Source of the DNA: Amblyomma americanum
Lineage: Eukaryota > Arthropoda > Arachnida > Ixodida > Ixodidae
Length of the DNA stretch: 64,000 nt
Reading direction: 5' to 3'
Assembly (NCBI RefSeq): GCF_052857255.1
Contig: NC_135505.1
Coordinates: 48,049,507-48,113,506, forward strand
Numbering within the stretch: the first letter of the stretch is position 1; the number at the start of each line of letters is the position of its first letter. The notes below the pieces were generated by a model that saw only the letters and a list, made by a program, of their open reading frames with translations, was not told the DNA's origin and made no database searches. Shown here piece by piece: positions 31,545 through 44,335 of the stretch. The position numbers were made by a program, and so were the translations under genes.

Positions 31545-32470
31545 CGCCTTATTTCCCAGCGGGGGGCGGGGCGGGGAATGCTGCTGTGGTTGAGACGTGC
31601 TGGCTGGTGCACTTTTTACTTAATCGTGCGGTCTTTCTATCAACCAAATTTAATCGGTCCTCAATACTATAGCATGCTAGGCGCCAGTTGGAATTATTGC
31701 TCAAGTTTGGGGAGGTGCACTTTCGGTGGCAGTGCCCAGTATATCAGGCCATTGTCTGTAACAGTGTATCAAATATGCGCTAGTTAATGCTTTGGTTGGT
31801 GATTTGTAAGCATGGTATTTTGCAAGTAATGGAAACCTGGTTTGTGGATGAGCTTTCTTGCTTACTTGGCAAACATGCAACAAAGTTATTTTGTGTTAGT
31901 GCAAAGAATCGGCAGCATGTTGAAACAGTTGAACTGCTGAACTCAACTGCATGTTGCTCGGTTGGCGATTGCTCCAGTGATATGTCAACAGGGCGTCACA
32001 TTTAACAACAAAAGGCACAGCGCCTGTGGTGTGAACAGCACCACCAATATGTTTTCATCCAGGGTTCATGGGTTATAATGGTTCGCTTCCTGGTTCATTG
32101 ACTAGGAGTGGCTGCCTTGTAGAGTTGTGTGAATGACAGCAGTGTCACCAAGCCAAACACTTGAAAATGCTGCTGCAGTTCTTTATAGGAAGTTAGTTTG
32201 GACATGCTCCCCAGTGGACACTACATTTTGCAAATATTAATTCCGATGTTGATTTTTGCACAAAAATACAGGTTTATTGACAAAACGTATGCAAATCAAT
32301 CTGAAAGCATTTCAGGAGTAGATTATTTTTACGCTAATAAGTATCCAAGCATTTAAAGTGCTTTTACAGTTAGAGATATTGCACAAAAGTACTTTTTGAA
32401 GCGAAAAGCTTCACTACGCGAGCTTTTGGAGCCGTCAGCGGGACCGCAAGGTTACCCATAATGTAGAAGA
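31545..32470. other. Unassigned interval
   Basis: No gene or domain was recognised. A GC-rich patch at 31558-31580 is followed by AT-rich sequence. Confidence 0.3.
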
Positions 32471-32474
32471 GAAT

Positions 32475-32690
32475 TACGCCTGTCTCACATATCTTGGTGG
32501 ACACCCGAACCGCACCTGTAAGGGAAAGAAAATGAAATTAAAATTGATTCTAAGGAATGAAAGTATGCCTGTTCTTATTTTGGTGAACACCGGAACCGCG
32601 TGGTAAGCGACGCAAAATGAAAGATGGTTTTAAGAAAAAGAAATGACGCCTGTCTCACAATGCCACATTTCTTTTCCCCAAAAAACAAAT
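32475..32690 (-). mobile_element. SINE tail fragments, in tandem
   Basis: GCCTGTCTCACATATCTTGG-type and GGTGGACACCCGAACCGC-type segments are reverse complements of the SINE 3' part. They occur twice (about 32480-32540 and 32570-32620), with a third partial start near 32648. They represent 5'-truncated minus-strand copies or a duplicated tail. Confidence 0.6.
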
Positions 32691-32925
32691 TTCTTTTTTA
32701 TATTGGCTTTCTGAAATGATCTGCATGGTTTGCGCGTTGTTTGAAACCGGATTTGGTGCCATATCTTCGCATACAACGAGCAATAATACAGTTTCAAATG
32801 TTACCGTAGCTATATTAAGTATATACGGCGTTGTATGAGCGCCTTTAATGTCGTTTCGAAGAAAGCAAGATGTTTAACAAGTTAAAAAAATATGCCTTCA
32901 TTTGTGGGTGTGTCGGTATGGCTAT

Positions 32926-33135
32926 CTATAGAAACCGCGAGTCCCTCGACCACAACGTAGCCAGGGATCCGAGATGCGGCTTTTCGGTTTCGACCAGGCT
33001 TAACCAAAGGTAAGCCATCAGAAATTTTTGGCACTCTTTTTTTTTAGGTACTTTCGAACAACACCTGAGAAAGCAACCAAGTGAAGTTCCTAACATGAAG
33101 AGACCTGCCAATGTGAACAGGCACAAGGACGACAT
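32926..33135 (-). CDS. Candidate secreted Cys-containing peptide or first exon
   Basis: From an ATG with A at -3 the minus strand encodes 69 residues. The start, MSSLCLFTLAGLFMLGTSLG, is a convincing secretory signal by composition, followed by CFLRCCSKVPKKKECQKFLM. The DNA right after the signal contains TTTCTCAG-GTGTTG, a possible splice donor, so the true coding part may be only the first 24 codons. The family is unknown. Short Cys-rich secreted peptides are common in tick saliva, but this alone does not establish one. No promoter or polyadenylation signal was found. Confidence 0.3.
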   Translation of the reverse strand: MSSLCLFTLAGLFMLGTSLGCFLRCCSKVPKKKECQKFLMAYLWLSLVETEKPHLGSLATLWSRDSRFL

Positions 33136-33221
33136 GTTGAAAGTATTGAAGCGCTGGACGATGAAGTAAAGCTTCTGTTTTTCGTAATCTCTTCTCCTCA
33201 TGTTTGCTCCTGTGTTTCCAG

Positions 33222-33560
33222 CGGCATCGTTTTGAGGTCAGTGATTATAAAATAAAGTGCAGGCTTCAGAATAGCAGGATTATGGTCTTCAAATACCTCC
33301 ATCAAAATGCGAGGGTTTGCACTCTCGCAACACCTTTAAAAAATCATTTTGTAAGAAAACAACATTACGAAGTCTGTCTTGTTCACAGTACAGGTCATAA
33401 AGTGCAGTTTTGTGTGCTGAGACAGTGCAATTTGCAATATGTTTTATTATTTTCGCACTGGTTGCTTTTCATGATTGAATGCACTTCTGTAACTTTTTTG
33501 CATGGGAAGGGCAGATCATTTTGTGTTGGTGTAAAGTTTACGACAATTTAACGTGCCAAA
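33222..33560. other. Unassigned; acceptor-like site at its start
   Basis: TTTGCTCCTGTGTTTCCAG ends at 33221 and an open frame follows on the plus strand to 33551, without a recognisable motif. It runs up to the SINE. I do not call a gene. Confidence 0.25.
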
Positions 33561-33564
33561 AGTG

Positions 33565-33755
33565 TTCCGGGCTATTTAAGGACGCCGTAGTGAAGGCCTC
33601 CGGAAATTTAGACAACCCGGGGTTCTTTAACGTGCACTGCTATATTGCAGGACTGACCTCTATAAATTTGCCTTCATCGAAACACGACAGCCGCGGCCGG
33701 AATCAAACCCGCGTCCTTCAGGTACGCTGCGGAAAGCCGTAACCGCTTAGCAGCC
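33565..33755 (-). mobile_element. tRNA-derived SINE, minus strand
   Basis: Reading the plus strand, GTAGTGAAGGCCTCCGGAAA, TTCTTTAACGTGCACTG and GAATCAAACCCGCG are reverse complements of the SINE body and B-box. The sequence continues through the head to AGCGGTTACGG-type sequence near 33745. The 3' tail is missing. Confidence 0.75.
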
Positions 33756-33759
33756 ACAG

Positions 33760-34695
33760 CAGCTATATCCCCTATCATTTCCGCTTCAAACGGTTCGGCG
33801 TAGAATTGCATACAGACTATAAGCACTGCGTATAACACGAAGTTTTAACGTTTCTGTATCATATAAGGCTCTCCATATAATGCAGAAGCTCATATTGTTT
33901 TCGTATGATATGGAATTTCGTATTCCAATAAGTGCGTATGTAGGAAAATCCGCATTGTGCCGAGTCCATATCATCGGTTTTTTTCCTGTAGGGTAGCAGC
34001 TTTAAAACCGTAGGTGTTGTCCTCTTGGAAAATAGGAATTCCGACTTGCATTTGAGTAATCTATCTAGTAAATTTACAATTATATCAGGACTACTGTATC
34101 GCAATGAAGCCCCTCTAAGTGTAAATACGGGGCTTGTGATCTACCATTAGCAGGTTTTGTCTTCTATGAAGTATTGCTTTCTAGTACGGGGACCAACGAC
34201 TTTTACTAACCTTAGCAAAATTAGACGCCTTAAGAACAGAATAGTCAGTTATTTCTAGCTTGCCTTCAGATCATCCCCTGAGTATTATGGTGCAGAGATA
34301 AGCTTTGGTTAGTATAAGTAACTTGTTCGATTTAGGCTAAGTGCGTCTTTAGTGAAAGAAAAAAAAATAACACAACCCATCTACACACTTTAGCTAAATT
34401 AACAGCCCATATACCCCCATATGACCCAAGATGCACTGAACGCTGGGTACTACCTTTCAACATGACAAATTACGGAATGCAAAGACTGTGCTATATAATT
34501 CCTAAACTGCTGTACACATTGTACTGAAGAATTGTTAGAATAGAATGTCTTACGGCTGCGGGCACGAAGAAGCTCTTCATATTTCTGTTTTTTTGTGTTT
34601 TTGTTATGATCACCGTGCTTTTATATATATTCAGAGTTAGTCTCCAACTTTTTTGTGTTTTTGCGTGTATACTGCAGGGAAGCTGTCCCCTATCA
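33760..34695. other. Unassigned interval upstream of the I-type LINE
   Basis: No gene was recognised. The last 250 bp could contain the LINE's 5' UTR; the element's exact 5' end is not determined. Confidence 0.3.
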
Positions 34696-34770
34696 TACGG
34701 CGATTGATCTGAACTCTCCGGGGCATCTGGATATCCTGGTGGCCTCCTCCTCGAGCTCGTCGAAGAAGCG

Positions 34771-36054
34771 GTGCGGTGCAGCCGTCCGAGCGACCTCGAC
34801 AGCGATGACACCATCGAGTACCTCAGCGAGGCCAGCAGTGAGCACGGCTTTGAGACTTACCTCAGCCGGAGGACCAAGAGAAGACTGCTCAGAGCCGGAT
34901 CGTCATTCGGTGAGTCCCCTGTAAAAACAAGTGGCAACACACCGGCACACACAATCCTCATCCTTCCTGTGCAGCCAACCGACAACATGAGACGGCTTAA
35001 CAGGTAAGTCGTCTCTGTAGAACTCGAGGCCCTCGTGCCTAACGAAATCAAAGACGTCCGAGTGAATGCGCGGAAGAACATTGTAGCCGTTGATGTTCAT
35101 CACGCGGCTGCGTTGGAACCACTGCAGACCATAACCCAGCTCGGCAGATTATCAGCACGTACTGTTATCCCTCTCAGCGGGAACGAGTCCTCTTCCGGCG
35201 TAATTTATGATGTCGACGAGGCTATTACAAGAAATGATTTGCCAATACTCGTGAAACCGGAAAATGATGGCACCGTAATTCTACGGGTATCATGTCTGGG
35301 CAATTCCCGTCAAGTGAAGATTTTGTTCCTAGGCGAGAGCCTTCCATCACACATGAAGGTGGGCAATTTCCGTCGTGCACTGTGGCCATTCATTTCGAAA
35401 CCCCTGCAGTGCCACAAATGTTGGAAACTGGGTCATGTGAGTGGGGTCTGCGACAACACGAGAGTTTGGTCCAGTTGTGCCAGAGCTACCAGCGCTGAGA
35501 CATGTAATGCACAAGCGCTTAAGTGTGCCAACTGCAACGGGCCTCATGACGCCTCATCTAAGAATTGTCCGCGTTTAAAAAACGAGCATGCCGTTCTAAA
35601 GCAAATGGATCGGGACTGTTCTACGCACCGTGAAGCTGCCGCGACAGTTCGGAAATGACGTTCTCGACGCAAGAAGAACTCAAGAAAGTGTACTGCAAAA
35701 AACAACCGCATCGACGCGCCCACGGCACCTCCTTCTCAACCTCCTCCCATGCCGCCTCGTATAAGTGTGTCCAGTATGCGAAATATCGCCAAGGATGATC
35801 AGACCTCTTTGTATGTGGACGCTTGGCCAGCGCTTCCACCGTTACGTCCTACTGAGCCTCTTCAGCGCAAGCTCCCATCGCCGAGCTCATCTGCCGTTAG
35901 AGAAGAGCTCCAAGATCAAGATCTCCAAGCCCTCGTGATCCTCAGGACGGTGGTCAATGCCATTCGCCCTCTGATACAGGCCCTACAATCGTCAACCGCC
36001 CGCAGCGTATTACTGGTGCAGCACTCTCTGGTTCCAGCACTACAAGATCTTTAA
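34771..36054 (+). pseudogene. I-type LINE ORF1 (zinc-knuckle protein)
   Basis: This is one reading frame of about 427 codons interrupted only by TAA at 35005-35007 and TGA at 35656-35658. It begins MRCSRPSDLDSDDTIEYL, contains PVQPTDNMRRLNR, VPNEIKDVRVNARKNIVAVD and LPSHMKVGNFRRALWPFI, then CHKCWKLGHVSGVC (CX2CX4HX4C, 35410-35451) and CANCNGPHDASSKNC (35524-35568). A Pro-rich tail (PTAPPSQPPPMPPR) and a helical end follow. The protein would bind element RNA. The TGA sits where an Arg codon CGA would fit, a CpG-type change. It is the best-preserved ORF in the window. Confidence 0.85.
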
Positions 36055-36089
36055 AACATAATGGCTGGCCAGCTTCTCACGTTTTGTGA

Positions 36090-39000
36090 AGACATCAGGG
36101 GCGCTGCGGTCTTCCAGTGGATCGCAAGAGGCCTAGAGTCACGAAGCGCAAGTTTCGGCAATATGTTTTCAACAACCACTTTTCGATATTAGTCATTTGT
36201 GAACCTAACTTATCCCAAGCAATCAGGCTTTCCGGGTTCGAGCCCTTTTCTCGGACATGCAGGGAGCGCAGCAAAGTTCTGGTCTGCATCCGCGCCGACA
36301 TAACGTACGTTTGCTGCCCAGTTCAACCCCACAATGACAATCGGCACGTATGTTTCATAGTCAAAAAAAGATCCATAGAGTTCACACTGATTGCGGCGTA
36401 TGTCTTCCCCTCCTTTCAATTGGACTGCTAGAGATTGAAGACAATTATGGAGGCAACCCGGCCTCCTTGGATTATTAGCGGAGATTTTAACGCACACGAC
36501 CAACTGTGGGGAAGTCATATAGTCAACGCCAGAGGGCGGAATCTGGCCTTATTTGCTTCTGAAAATGAACTTTCGGCAATGAATGACGGCAGCCCGGCAT
36601 ACTGCCAGGCAGTTCATACTGCAGTTGCCTAGACCTGACGCTAGTTTCGCGGTCTCTGCGCCGGCGTGTCCAGTGGTTTTGTGATGTCGAGACCCACGGG
36701 AGTGACCACATACCCACATACCTCAAGATTCCAGGTCTTGGGGCGTCCGGCTTAGCTAAACACGCGCACATCGATTGGACGGCATTTAAAACTGGAATGA
36801 AAGAGGCGTGGAAAGAAGCCCTCACACCCAGTTTGGAGGACATTATAGCAACAGCAATCAAGGCTGCTATAGGCTGCCTCGCGCCAACTAGAATGCGCAC
36901 CAAATTGTATGTCGAATTAGACCAGCTACATGCTATTCGTCGGCGTGCAGAAAGACGTTACAGACGGACCAACTGTGTAAGGGACCTCAGAGAGGCGCGT
37001 CGTGTGCAGAGGAAAATCAAGCGATGAATGTACACGCTGGCGGAACAGCGCTGGAAGTTCTTCTGCGAATCTCAGGATCCTCGAAAGCCCATGTCCCTCA
37101 CTTGGTGGACAGTGCGGGGGCTTCGAATGCTTCCACAGCAAAGACAGCCTTTCTATGCGTTGGCTCTACATCAAAACCGTCATCAGATTGAAGTTGCAGA
37201 TGACTTCTGCAGGACGATCGTGGGTGCAGTGACTACCTCGGGTTCCCCGCGTGTTCCTCCTGCATCAAGGAATTCATCGATGGATGTTGTCTTTACTCGT
37301 GAGGAACTTGATGCTGCCCAGGCAGAATGTAAGCGTTCGTCTTCACAAGGTCCAGAAGGCATTACATATGCTGCGAGTGCCACCTTGGCCACGACGCGCG
37401 TAGAGAGCTACTCAGCCTTTACAACCACACGTGGCAAGACGGAGTGGTCCCTTCAGAGTGGAAATCCAGTCGCATGATACCATTACAAAACCAGGGAAAT
37501 ACCCACTCGACCTGTCTTCATACAGGCCAATAGCTTTGGCCAGTTGTGTGGGAAAAGTCATGGAAAGAATGCTTCAGGCGCGTCTTGAGTGGTACCTTGA
37601 GCACAATAACATGTATCCTAATGCCATGGCGGGTTTCCAATGGGGTCGCTCCTCTATAGACAACGTCATTGATCTCCTGTCCACAGTACAGCAACAGAAA
37701 CGCTAGAAGCGCATGGGCGCGGCACTTTTTCTAGACATCAAAGGTGCACACGATAACGTGACACATGAGGCCATTCTTGATGCGCTAGAGGCTGTTGGAA
37801 TCGGTGGACGGATGTACAGGTTGATCCAAAGCTATCTGACCAAAAGGACATTTTTTATTATGTGTGAAGATGGCTCCACAACCGTGCATTACACCTACCG
37901 GTAGCGTGCCCCAGGGCGGAGTGCTCAGTCATACTTTGTTTAATCTAACGCTCATAAGACTCCAGGAGTACCTACCTAATACCGTCCATTATTCTATGTA
38001 TGCCGATGACATCTGCATCTGGACCTCCTCTGTGACGCGTCTCCAGGTGCGAGCAAGGCTTCAGAGGGCAGCAACCATAACTGCCTCCTATATCAGAGAG
38101 CAAGGTCTGAGTGTGTGAGCTGAGAAGTGCGCTATAGTGGCATTCCCGCGCAAAAGTATGACTCGTTATCCGCTAACTATTGACGGCCACATTTCCTATC
38201 ATGCATCTCATGGCTTTTTAGGAATTGTTATAGGTCGGAATTTATCATGGAGCCCGCATTGCAGCATTGCAAAGAAAAAATAATCTCTATCACACACCTG
38301 CTTAGATTTCTTAGCGGAAAATCATAGGGATTGTCGATTCTATCAATGCTGCAACTCTACAGAGCACTCTTTTTGGCATTTTTGCGGTATAGTGCACCAG
38401 TGCTTTCAAGCACATGCAGGACAAATTTGCTTGCCCTGCGAGCTATACAAGGTCAGGCACTTCGCGCATGACTGGGTCTCCCTTGCAGCGCATCAGCAGT
38501 TGCTACCATTGCAACCACCCAGGACTACCCACTCTCGACGTACATAATCCTTGAAACCCTTTGGATCCACATACGGCATCTAACAAGGATTTCACGTCAC
38601 CACCTTGTGGCAGTGCCGGATCAATGACCACACGCAGCGTTTTCAAAGTTTATAGCAGCCCACCAGTCGTCTATCCCATCGCAGTTTACCCCGGCAGCAC
38701 GGCCTTCCTCTGCGCTGTGGTGTCTGCGGGAGCCATGCGTGCGATTTACTATTCCGGGCATAACGAAAAAAATGGAACTTATCGACACCAGAAATTAAAC
38801 AGTTGACACTCTGCCTACTCCACGCCGCATACAGTGACCGCACTCATGTGTATACAGATGATTCGGTCTCAGGTACAAGCTCAACCTACGCCGTGGTGAT
38901 TCCTGCGAGACAGACCAGCATTATGCAGCAAACTTCGCTTGGGACAACCTTCACGTGGTCAGAATTGGCCGCTCTTTGTGCGGCTCTGCAGTACATCGGT

Positions 39001-39684
39001 GCACAAACACCCCACAAATGGACTGTGTTCTGTGACTCAAGAACAACCTTACAGTGTCTTAATTCTGTTTTGCGCCATGGTGATCACGATCAAGTCGTTA
39101 CTGAATTAAGACATCTCCAACACCAGGCGCAGGAAGAGGGCCATGACATCGTTTTCCAGTGGATACCGGAACACGCTGGCATTGTTGGAAGCGACGCAGC
39201 TGACGCTGCAGCTCGAGCGACTGACTGCAATGCCAACATTGTCCAGATACCGTTGACAAGAGCCGACGCCGCAAGACATCTGCGAATGCTTGGCCGAAGA
39301 GAGCTTTTAGCGTCATGGTCTTATCCTGGCAAGTCCACATGCCGTCTGCACCGCCTAGACCCCTTACATTAACTCAGTCCTCCATCCGGCCTCTCCCGCT
39401 GCGATGCTACGCACTTGTGTCGCCTGTGGCTGGGAGTGGCATTCACAAATGCCTACTCCCACTAAACCGCAATGGCAGACTCTCCTGCGTGCGAGATGTG
39501 TGGGTGCGCCGAAACTATAGAACACCTTCTTTGTAACTGCCCTCGGTTTCAGCGTGAGCGTGCACTCCTGGCTGCAACACTCCGCCGAATAGATCCTCGG
39601 CCCCTTACTGCAGCCAAGATTCTGGGTCCTTGGAGTAAGCCTTCATCACAGAGGACAGCTTTTAAAGGCATTCTTGAAGCTTGA
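36090..39684 (+). pseudogene. I-type LINE ORF2: endonuclease, RT, RNase H, zinc finger
   Basis: Domain order is as in complete I-related LINEs. The APE-type endonuclease has ICEPNLSQAIRLSGFE, PPWIISGDFNAHDQLWGS (36480) and HGSDHIPTYLKI. The RT has SSYRPIALASCVGKVMERM, FLDIKGAHDNVTHEAILDAL, SVPQGGVLSHTLFNL and SMYADDICIW (active site 37999-38010). The RNase H has HVYTDDSVSG, TWSELAALCAALQY, VFCDSRTTLQCL and IPEHAGIVGSDAADAAARA (38840-39220). The C-terminal finger is CEMCGCAETIEHLLCNCPRF (about 39490). Damage includes in-frame stops near 36429, 37025 and 37704, and frameshifts near 36625, 37420 and 37890, plus a weak patch at 38270-38800. The RT Asp in FLDIKGAHD is kept. ORF1 precedes it by about 40 bp. 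Confidence 0.88.
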
Positions 39685-39925
39685 AGGCACTTTTAAATTT
39701 CTTGAAGGACTCAGGACTGAGTGCAAGATTGTGACCAATCAGTGTGTGCCCTGTGCACCCTCTAAGTAACGGCCAACGGACACGTGGAAAAGTGATCATA
39801 TCCCTTTGTTCTCTCCCTTTTCTATCTCTCCCTCTGTTCCCCTTCCCACGTGTACGGTAGCATACCGGGTGCTGCCTAATTAACCTCCCTGCCTTTCCGT
39901 CTTTCTCTCTCTCTGTCAGCTGGAA
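39685..39925 (+). mobile_element. I-type LINE 3' UTR
   Basis: Non-coding sequence follows the ORF2 stop and runs into CCTTCCCACGTGTACG and a CTTTCTCTCTCTCT tract at about 39902. The TCTC-type end resembles those of the LINE ends at 5.7 and 52.9 kb. No clear poly(A) was seen, in line with I-type elements that end in short repeats. Confidence 0.6.
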
Positions 39926-40237
39926 AAATTACTGCGGCGTATTTGCAGACAATATGTATTTTGTTTGTATATCGTTGCGTGACGGCAGGCCGATGAAAAG
40001 AGGACTCCATGATAGATGTCGGTGGGCATAGCACGAGTGCTCGTGCCGCACGTTTGCCCACTTTCTCGTCTTTTAGTCCGTTAGATGACGCTGTTAGATG
40101 ACGTTCTACGTCACATTCGCGGTAATACAGGACGTGCCACGTTCGCCGCTATGGACGGGGGGGGGGGGGGGCACTGGTGAACACTCTCAAGGTTCGTTTA
40201 CACGTTTATACCCAAGAGAGCAGCAGACTGGACAGTC
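39926..40237. other. Unassigned interval
   Basis: No gene was recognised. It holds a G-run at about 40158-40170 and two TTAGATGACG repeats at 40082-40101. Confidence 0.35.
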
Positions 40238-41055
<818 letters not shown>

Positions 41056-41335
41056 GGGCTTTTCACTTAAGACTGCACAATTTTAAAAAAATAGGCTTTC
41101 TGTGGGAAAATAGCGTCTTTTTGCAATAGTAATATCAGCGCTGAAGTGCTTCAAAATACAGCCTAGACTTCCTAACGTTGGTTAAGCAATATTGAATAGT
41201 TACCTTTTCAAGTATTATTCCTATGCTCTTCAAAAATTGACAGGTGTGTACTGGACTGCAAGTAATATACATGCCAGTTTATAGAATTTCGAAAACGGGA
41301 TTGCCCTCGTCGCTACGGCGCAACAAATGAAAAAA
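41056..41335. repeat. Single arm of the fold-back family
   Basis: TTTTAAAAAAATAGGC, then AGTAATATCAGCG and GGATTGCCCTCGTCGCTACG, match the arm of the fold-back element at 51240-51850. The opposite arm is missing because the LINE at 41340 begins here. Confidence 0.5.
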
Positions 41336-41339
41336 ACGT

Positions 41340-42400
41340 ATAAACAGGGAGTACCCGTGGATAACGCGCGAGATAATTCAAATTAAAAGAAAAATAAAAC
41401 GACGGCGAAAAAAGGGAAACGAGAACGAAATTGCAAGCCTTGTTAACTGTTTACAGAGCAGAGTCCGAGATGCAAAATCTCGTTTCTTTGATTTGACGCT
41501 GCCTTCTTTCATGGCCCACAACCCTCATAAGTTTTGGCGGTACTTAGCTGAAGACCAGTCAACTGGTTCCATCATTACAGATTTCAGTGACACCACAAGT
41601 AAACCTGATGCTATTGCAAATGAATTCAATCAGTTTTTCCAGTCCGTTTTCACCCCAACAGCCTCCCACGCTTCGCTACCCGCTTACACAATCAAGAAAC
41701 CTATGACAGAACTAGCCATTAGTGAAGTTGGAATCCTTTCTCTTTTACAAAAACTTGACAGAAAAAAATCTCCGGGTCCTGATTCCATCTCAAACACATT
41801 TTTAGCCCGATACGCTGAATGGGTGTCCAAATACCTGCATATAATTTATACAAGATCCTTACAAACACTCGTAACCCAGATGACTGGCGCTGTGTCAAAA
41901 TAATTCCTATACACAAATCGGATTCTAAAACGGAACTGAATAACTATCGTCCAATATCACTAACAAGTACTAGCTGCAAAATGATGGAACACGTTATTTT
42001 TAAAGCCATAGTTTCATATCTAGAAAATAATAATCTAATTTACGAAAAACAACATGGTTTCAGAACAGGGCTTTCAACAATAACGATGCTTGCTGAAATT
42101 ACTCATGACATCGCTAACACAATTAATGAAGGCAACCAGATAGATGCAATATTCTTAGATTTCTCTAAAGCGTTTGATGTTGTTCCTCACGATGACCTTA
42201 TAACAAAATTACTATCTTTTGGAATTGATTGTAACATTGTGTCATGGATTTCTTGCTGTTTACAGAAAAGAAAACAATGTGTTAAAATAGGTGAATACGT
42301 CTCGCAGAACCTGGATGTGTATTCGGGTGTACCCCAGGGATCAGTTCTTGCGCCTCTTTTGTTTCTCATTTACATAAATGATATTAATTCCTGTGTTGAG
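41340..42400 (+). mobile_element. CR1/Jockey-like LINE RT, 3' truncated
   Basis: The frame starts in the linker after the endonuclease (YPWITREIIQIKRK, RDAKSRFFDL, NPHKFWRYLAED). It continues through LDRKKSPGPDSISNTFLARY, a frameshift near 41890, then NNYRPISLTSTSCKMMEHVI, QHGFRTGLST, FLDFSKAFDVVPHDDLITKL (first RT Asp, about 42165) and GVPQGSVLAPLLFLIYINDI. It stops abruptly at about 42395, before the YADD motif. A break at this point is unusual for target-primed insertion, where the 5' end is normally lost, so a later deletion or recombination is likely. Confidence 0.8.
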
Positions 42401-43915
42401 AAAAGCTTTTCGCGCAGAAAAAGATGTTTTGGTTGCTGGAGAAATCACCTGTTTCTTAACCTTTTTTAAAACGTTGCTCAAGACTTGCATCGCTTACTGT
42501 CTAGCGGATTGTTGGGGGGAAGAGTAACACAGGTATTGTGGTAAATGTTCTTGCCTGTCACTCTGCTGACACTATCAGAGCTCGCCTTACGAATACTTTT
42601 CGCATTTATGGGAGTTCTACCATTCATTTAAAAGTTTCACAATTCATTGCGGTTAGCATGTCAACAAATTTTTCTTTCGGCGCCAAATCTTTTTCTAATA
42701 TTTCCAGTCCGCGGATGCATGGTGGGGTTAATCTTGCTGCTCGGAATTTAGCCGGCCGTTACCAGGATGAACAGCTCGGCACTAATATAACAGATAGTGT
42801 CACAGTGTTTTCCGCTGGTCTTTGCTACAATTGCAGACACTCATTTCAGCCACTTGGGGGTCAGCGCACGTTCTCGATGCCTTCCAAATCTATTCGCAAG
42901 ATTTCAGCGTGGTATACGCTGTGAGTGAGTTGCAGTATAAAAAAGGCTCTTCGCCTAGCAGAATTGAGGTGATTTGTAAATTTCTATTCGATGGCGGCAC
43001 ATAAGTCACAAATAAAAAAGAGACCAAAGCCGCTCACTATAAAGAGGAAAAAAGAAAACGCAAGCTTAGAAGAGAAATTTTTTATGTGATACCATTAGAA
43101 GCATCATCACGGAAACAGAGTGTGGTTAGTAATAAAATTTGTTGACGGGCCGAGACAACGAAGACATCACTGGGTTAGCTCATATCGCAGAGAGCTGATT
43201 TGTGAGTTGAGATGTGTGACATGAATACACCAAATTACACGGCCTACCTGGCAGGTGCGCAGAAAAAAAACAGCGTTTGTTTCAACAAAAATACAGCCCA
43301 ATTAGTTACAAAGCTCGGCGATTTGGCATAACCGGGTTGGTGTCACAAGTTAGCGGATATGAATGTGCACTGATTGGTCGACGCTGTCTATGGGAACTCT
43401 AAACTGGGCCCAGTTTGCATGTGCGCTGGCAACATGGCGTGACAGAGCACAGTAGAGGGCTCAGCGGCAGTTGAAAGCTTTGCCATGTTTCCTCGAGACG
43501 AGTCTACAGAGCTCCGTGAACCAGGTTGGAATGGAGCGAGAATCAACACCACCTGTGTACAGCGTATGAAAAAAATTGGGGAGCACTGCAATCTGTGGCA
43601 CTAGAGAAATGCGGCAGCATTCCCATTTCAACGTCAGCAACTTTTTCTGTAAGTCATCGTTGTCACGTGACACTTATCCGCAATCCTTCGATGACGCCGG
43701 CAACTTTTTAAGAGTCATTCTTTTCAAGTGGCATTTATCTCGTTACTTCTGGACGACGTCGGCGCTTTTTTTACATCCATTGTTGTCTAACAACAGTACA
43801 CATTCCCAACCGACTTTACAGTCAAGTAAACCACAACGCTGTCATTTCGTGGCCGTCTAACCCGCTTGAACTAATGCAATAGCATAGACGTTTGGGTGAG
43901 TTCGTACTGCATTGC
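42401..43915. other. Unassigned interval
   Basis: Frames on both strands show no recognised motif. Nothing resembles the missing 3' half of the LINE just upstream. Confidence 0.3.
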
Positions 43916-43916
43916 A

Positions 43917-44018
43917 ATCACGTACAAGCGCTAAGAACATGGACAGAGAAAGACTTGAACAACACGAGCTCTTTTGCTTGAACGTTTTCTTCAAGTCTTT
44001 CTCTGCGCGTGTACGTGA
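43917..44018. repeat. Imperfect fold-back
   Basis: CAGAGAAAGACTTGAA (43944-43959) is the exact reverse complement of 43990-44005. Outside it, CACGTACAAGCGC pairs with GCGTGTACGTG after a small unpaired stretch. There are no visible flanking direct repeats, unlike the 20 and 28 kb elements. Confidence 0.65.
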
Positions 44019-44024
44019 CTGAAC

Positions 44025-44335
44025 CAACGACTGTTCGTGGGGTATAGGGACCCCAACCTAAAGTTTGCCGCGCGAAGACAGCGCCGTGCTCCTCCCCTGG
44101 CGGCGGAATTCTGAAGCGTCGATAAGGCTCGACGGCGCTGGGGCGCTCTGACTGGCCATGTTCGCGTGCAGCGCGCACTTTCTCCCTCCGCGTGCTCCTC
44201 GTGCCCGTCTCCTCGCGGGCGCGGCGGATGGGAGCACAGCCTGACGACTGCACAGTGCGCCGTTTACGTCCGTCGCTGGGCAGTTTTTACGCGGTGATCG
44301 AGGTAACACGCTGCACCGTGGTTGCATAAAGGTGG
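44025..44335. other. CpG-rich segment
   Basis: A local rise in CpG with frames open by composition on the minus strand but without any domain. It could be a promoter region or an old repeat; nothing distinguishes these. Confidence 0.3.

Noticed and set aside
43388..43860. A transposase gene
   Set aside because: Frames on both strands were read for DDE or zinc-finger motifs and none was found.
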